Below the pieces are notes generated by a model. That model had not been told where the DNA came from. It did not search any database and saw only the letters and a program-made list of their open reading frames with translations. Of a stretch of DNA of 8,774 nt, positions 6,876 through 8,774 are shown piece after piece. The DNA is from Candidatus Methanomethylophilus sp. UBA78 (GTDB taxonomy: Archaea > Thermoplasmatota > Thermoplasmata > Methanomassiliicoccales > Methanomethylophilaceae): the NCBI GenBank assembly GCA_002503545.1, contig DARY01000018.1, forward strand, positions 66,524-75,297, read 5' to 3'. Within the stretch, counting starts at the first letter, position 1. Every line of letters starts with the position of its first letter. A program made the translations under genes and the position numbers.

Positions 6876-6881
6876 AAAAAA
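6876..6881 (-). terminator. Possible T-run terminator for cdc6 transcripts
   Basis: TTTTTT on the minus strand lies about 190 bases past the cdc6 stop and just short of the 3' end of the signal peptidase gene. If used, cdc6 mRNA would run through both left-hand ORBs. No hairpin is evident. Confidence 0.25.
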
Positions 6882-6918
6882 CAGAATACTGGCACATTGT
6901 ATCAAAGTATCCATTATC

Positions 6919-6933
6919 ATTCCATATCGGAAT
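6919..6933. repeat. Inverted repeat / origin-flank motif, left copy
   Basis: ATTCC-ATATC-GGAAT is a perfect inverted repeat with five-base arms. Its first 14 bases match the right-hand copy at 8704-8717 at 13 positions. It lies 17 bases left of the first ORB. The function is unknown; a binding site for a protein acting with Orc1/Cdc6 is a guess from position. Confidence 0.45.
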
Positions 6934-6950
6934 CTTTATCATGGATGCAA

Positions 6951-6973
6951 ACCCCATTATTTCCACTGGAACT
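6951..6973 (-). other. Origin recognition box (ORB), left copy 1
   Basis: Read on the minus strand, it has the dyad TTCCAGTGGAA followed by ATAATGGGGT, the core plus G-string layout of the archaeal ORB bound by Orc1/Cdc6. From TGGAA onward it is identical to the right-hand copy (TGGAAATAATGGGGT). The G-string points left, away from cdc6. Confidence 0.85.
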
Positions 6974-6985
6974 TTCAAAGAAAGC

Positions 6986-6990
6986 TTTTT
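6986..6990 (+). terminator. T-run, possible terminator for the signal peptidase gene
   Basis: TTTTT follows AAAGC between the two left ORBs, 117 bases past the stop. A second T5 occurs at 7036-7040 just beyond ORB copy 2. Either could end plus-strand transcripts before they enter cdc6. Confidence 0.3.
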
Positions 6991-7010
6991 GTTCTGAAGG
7001 AGAGACCCCC

Positions 7011-7033
7011 ACCCCTTCATTTCCACTGGAACT
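7011..7033 (-). other. Origin recognition box (ORB), left copy 2
   Basis: On the minus strand it has the same dyad TTCCAGTGGAA, then ATGAAGGGGT. It is a direct repeat of copy 1 with exactly 60 bases between equivalent positions. A further run of five Gs (7006-7010, minus) extends the G-string past one T. It lies 37 bases beyond the cdc6 stop codon. Confidence 0.85.
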
Positions 7034-7069
7034 TATTTTTCCCTGTACCTGAAAACAGAAGATACGAGA

Positions 7070-8314
7070 TCACATCAAAGTGGTCTGTTTATTGGGCTTA
7101 AAGGTGAAATCCACACCCCTGAAGATATCATCGGAACTCAGTATGAAAAACACATCATTGGAGACCTTGTTCACATCGATTTCCTTGGTCCTTCCGCCCC
7201 TTCCGAAAGATTTTACTCTTGCGGTGATTATACCCAGCATATCTAATTCCGAGATGAGGTTGGCAACCATCCTCTGCGAAAGGACGTTATAACCCATGTT
7301 CCTGCTGAGTTCTATATAGGTTGTGTACACATCCCCGGTGGTCACAGATCCAGTCTCGTTGGATGAAGGTGTTTTGATGATACTCATAAGAACAATTTTG
7401 GATTGTTCTGTGAGAGTCTTGATGACTTCCACGACGGCATCGAGTTCGATCTTCTGCCTGGCATAATCCACATGGGCAGAGGTTATTATCGAATCTCCGT
7501 TCCTTTCGGCTATATCTGCCGAAATCCTCAGAAGATCCAAAGCCTTTCTGGCGTCTCCGGAACCCTGTGCGGAAATGGCGGCGCAATACGGTATGACTGA
7601 ATTATCGATCACATCCGGATAGAGAGCATATTCTATTCTATTGTTGAGAATATCTATCAGCTGTTCCGGAGTATAGGGAGGGAATATTATCTTCTCTTCT
7701 CCGAGTCTGCTCTTGATTCTGGGGGAGAGCAGTTTTTCCGCGAAGGTGGAATTGTTGGTTATGCCGATTATCGACACCCTCGATTTTTTTAACATCTCGT
7801 TTATCGTTGTAAGGTAATAGAATATGTCATCGCCGTTTTTCTTGAACGACATATCTATCTCGTCAAGGACTATTATGAAAACCCTGTCTTCATCGTCGAT
7901 GTATTTCGCAAGTTCGTTGAAGATCTTCTCGAGACTCCATCCGGTGAAAGGTATCTTCTTATTTGGATCCGTTATGATCTGATTGGAAATGTTGTAAAGG
8001 ATACTATAAGGAGTATCGATGACTTCGCAGTTGACGTAGATGTATCTGCAGTTGTTGGATTCGATGTCGGCTTTCTCCAATTCATGACCGACATAGTTCA
8101 CGACCGCCGTCTTTCCCGTTCCCGTCTGACCTATTATGAGTATGTTGGAAGGTTTGTCTTTGTTGAGAGACGGTGCTATGATATCCACGATCTCTCCGAT
8201 CTGATGATCCCTGTGAAGAAGCACTTCGGGAACGTAGGTTGCCTGGAGGATTCCGCGGTTCTTGATAAGGTTGTTTTTCTTTTCAAGATACTTTTTAAAG
8301 ATAGAATCCGCCAC
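7070..8314 (-). CDS. cdc6: Orc1/Cdc6 replication initiator (AAA+ ATPase with winged helix)
   Basis: The protein binds ORB sequences, opens origin DNA and recruits the MCM helicase. The 414-residue product has the full AAA+ set: Walker A GQTGTGKT at 62-69, Walker B IIVLDEID at 147-154, sensor 1 ITNN (Asn187/188), a likely arginine finger in SPRIKSRLG (199-204) and sensor 2 GDARKALD with Arg256. The C-terminal part from about 300 is a winged-helix domain, with a Gly/Arg-rich wing (KSFGRGGRTK, 368-377) that in relatives contacts the ORB minor groove. The length fits the family (about 370-420). The start is GTG 8314, set by GGGGAG six bases upstream. Base composition is visibly more AT-rich than the ATP synthase operon. 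ORBs on both sides suggest an Orc1-1-type protein that binds around its own gene. Confidence 0.95.
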   Translation of the reverse strand: MADSIFKKYLEKKNNLIKNRGILQATYVPEVLLHRDHQIGEIVDIIAPSLNKDKPSNILIIGQTGTGKTAVVNYVGHELEKADIESNNCRYIYVNCEVIDTPYSILYNISNQIITDPNKKIPFTGWSLEKIFNELAKYIDDEDRVFIIVLDEIDMSFKKNGDDIFYYLTTINEMLKKSRVSIIGITNNSTFAEKLLSPRIKSRLGEEKIIFPPYTPEQLIDILNNRIEYALYPDVIDNSVIPYCAAISAQGSGDARKALDLLRISADIAERNGDSIITSAHVDYARQKIELDAVVEVIKTLTEQSKIVLMSIIKTPSSNETGSVTTGDVYTTYIELSRNMGYNVLSQRMVANLISELDMLGIITARVKSFGRGGRTKEIDVNKVSNDVFFILSSDDIFRGVDFTFKPNKQTTLM

Positions 8315-8320
8315 TTGAAA

Positions 8321-8326
8321 CTCCCC
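8321..8326 (-). promoter_or_regulatory. Shine-Dalgarno site setting the GTG start of cdc6
   Basis: GGGGAG lies six bases before GTG 8314, the same motif and spacing as for ahaH. The codons just upstream give no better start. Confidence 0.65.
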
Positions 8327-8360
8327 TTATTCGTGTAGAACTTCCTAACTAATCTCTCAG

Positions 8361-8368
8361 ATATAATA
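8361..8368 (-). promoter_or_regulatory. TATA box of cdc6
   Basis: TATTATAT on the minus strand is about 47-54 bases before the start codon, predicting a start site near 8337 and a leader of about 22 bases holding the SD. It is flanked upstream by GGGGAAC, which could act as the BRE. Confidence 0.55.
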
Positions 8369-8394
8369 GTTCCCCAATAGCAGAAAAACGGTTA

Positions 8395-8410
8395 TTGCAT
8401 AAAAATGCAA
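8395..8410. promoter_or_regulatory. Perfect palindrome TTGCAT-AAAA-ATGCAA, possible operator
   Basis: This is a six-base inverted repeat with a four-base AT spacer, placed about 27 bases upstream of the cdc6 TATA box and about 46 bases before the TATA box of the small gene on the other strand. Its size and position suit a dimeric regulator acting on one or both promoters. No regulator is identified. Confidence 0.4.
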
Positions 8411-8455
8411 AATCGATATTCCGTATTCGTATCCCAGCGGATTCCTGGACGAATG

Positions 8456-8463
8456 TTTAATAA
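8456..8463 (+). promoter_or_regulatory. TATA box of the 28-codon gene
   Basis: TTTAATAA on the plus strand is about 43-50 bases before the ATG at 8506. A start site near 8487 would leave a leader of about 19 bases that includes the SD. Confidence 0.45.
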
Positions 8464-8492
8464 GGATATCGTTTATCTTTCATTCAGCAAAC

Positions 8493-8497
8493 AGGAG
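8493..8497 (+). promoter_or_regulatory. Shine-Dalgarno site of the 28-codon gene
   Basis: AGGAG with eight bases to the ATG at 8506. It is one of the stronger SD matches in the window, and is the main reason for treating so short a frame as a gene. Confidence 0.6.
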
Positions 8498-8505
8498 ATT
8501 TCTGA

Positions 8506-8592
8506 ATGAAAGGCTATCTCACCATCGCAGGCTGCATCGTAGCATTAGTAGTTGCCGTCGTTGCCTTTTGGGCGATCGGGAACTTCTCTTGA
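8506..8592 (+). CDS. Small single-span membrane peptide, 28 residues, function unknown
   Basis: I do not recognise this product. It reads MKGYLTIAGCIVALVVAVVA followed by FWAIGNFS. A Lys at position 2 is followed by a hydrophobic stretch of about 20 residues (5-25), which would make one membrane helix with a very short polar tail. Support for a real gene is contextual: a TATA box at 8456-8463, AGGAG at 8493-8497, an ATG start, a stop, then a hairpin with T-run at 8612-8643. It is divergent from cdc6 and sits between the initiator gene and the right-hand ORB. It could instead be a leader peptide or the incidental frame of a small RNA. Any link to replication is only positional. Confidence 0.5.
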   Translation: MKGYLTIAGCIVALVVAVVAFWAIGNFS

Positions 8593-8611
8593 AACAAATT
8601 ATCTAAAATCT

Positions 8612-8643
8612 CGGTGTTTCCGGATGGAACGCCGATTATTTTT
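8612..8643 (+). terminator. Hairpin plus T-run after the 28-codon gene
   Basis: Stem 8612-8621 pairs with 8626-8634 (CGGTG-TT-CC with GGAACGCCG, one bulged T and one G-T pair) around the loop GGAT. ATTATTTTT follows. It resembles a bacterial-type intrinsic terminator; the T-run alone would suffice in archaea. It begins 20 bases past the stop at 8592. Confidence 0.55.
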
Positions 8644-8700
8644 CATCGATTCTAATTTTCATTTCACATCCTGTTCTGTTCGTTTTTTCATCCGGATATT
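8636..8700. other. T-rich asymmetric tract, candidate duplex-unwinding element
   Basis: In 8641-8700, 41 of 60 bases are A or T, with 31 T and only 10 A, and 44 of 60 are pyrimidines. TTTTTCATC occurs twice (8639-8647 and 8684-8692). It lies 52 bases left of the right-hand ORB. Origins in archaea place an easily melted tract next to ORBs; whether this tract serves so is inference. Confidence 0.35.
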
Positions 8701-8703
8701 TGG

Positions 8704-8717
8704 ATTCCATCTCGGAA
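8704..8717. repeat. Origin-flank motif, right copy
   Basis: ATTCCATCTCGGAA matches the left copy at 6919-6932 at 13 of 14 bases. It sits within a longer imperfect inverted repeat (8702-8721, GGATT-CC with GGAAATCC). The right-hand ORB begins 34 bases further on. Function unknown. Confidence 0.45.
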
Positions 8718-8751
8718 ATCCGTCTGTTTGATGGAAGACGGCCGCAGATTG

Positions 8752-8774
8752 TTTTCCACTGGAAATAATGGGGT
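8752..8774 (+). other. Origin recognition box (ORB), right copy, at the window edge
   Basis: On the plus strand it has the dyad TTCCACTGGAA, then ATAATGGGGT, identical to left copy 1 (minus strand) from TGGAA on. It is inverted relative to the two left copies, with its G-string pointing right. The window stops at the last base of the motif, so further ORBs may follow. Confidence 0.85.

Noticed and set aside
6951..7033. Repeated TTCCACTGGAA considered as a CRISPR or insertion-sequence end
   Set aside because: There are only two tandem copies plus one inverted copy far away, no spacer series, no cas genes and no transposase. The G-string next to the dyad identifies it as an ORB.
7240..7260. 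Partial third copy of the origin-flank motif (CATCTCGGAA, minus strand) inside cdc6
   Set aside because: Only ten bases match and it lies in coding sequence, so chance is a sufficient explanation.
1..8774. tRNA, rRNA, riboswitch or defence genes
   Set aside because: None were seen in the gaps on either strand; all long stretches are covered by the genes listed.

Overview
The window looks like part of an archaeal chromosome, most likely a euryarchaeon and possibly a methanogen of the Thermoplasmatota (Methanomassiliicoccales-like). The evidence is an A-type ATP synthase operon in the order H-I-K-E-C-F-A, a Sec11/S26B-type signal peptidase, an Orc1/Cdc6 initiator gene, archaeal TATA boxes and T-rich terminators, and copies of the archaeal origin recognition box (ORB). 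The order-level placement is inference.

Layout. Positions 1-5342 (minus strand) hold one tightly packed ATP synthase operon: ahaH, ahaI, ahaK, ahaE, ahaC, ahaF and the first 233 codons of ahaA. The window edge cuts ahaA inside its Walker A loop. Neighbouring genes overlap or are spaced by 0 to 17 bases, and several starts are best fixed by Shine-Dalgarno (SD) motifs rather than by the longest reading frame. A TATA-rich leader (5343-5430) precedes the operon. Positions 5488-5973 (minus) encode a dCMP deaminase. It diverges across a 62-base promoter from a plus-strand signal peptidase I (6036-6869); both genes appear to be leaderless.

Positions 6870-8774 are AT-richer and form a replication-origin locus. 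The Orc1/Cdc6 gene (7070-8314, minus) is bracketed by ORBs. Two lie in tandem just beyond its 3' end (6951-7033) with their G-strings pointing left. One lies upstream at the very end of the window (8752-8774) with its G-string pointing right. A second, unnamed 14-base motif (ATTCCATMTCGGAA) occurs once in each flank beside the ORBs. Between the cdc6 promoter and the right-hand ORB sits a previously unlisted 28-codon gene for a single-span membrane peptide. It has its own TATA box, SD, stop and hairpin-plus-T-tract terminator, and is followed by a T-rich asymmetric tract that could be the duplex-unwinding element.

How the parts fit: the initiator made from cdc6 should bind the ORBs that surround its own gene. 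The ATP synthase operon lies to the left and is transcribed away from the origin, so it would be co-directional with a leftward fork. The dCMP deaminase feeds dTTP synthesis. The signal peptidase processes exported proteins. Nothing here ties these last two genes to replication control beyond proximity.
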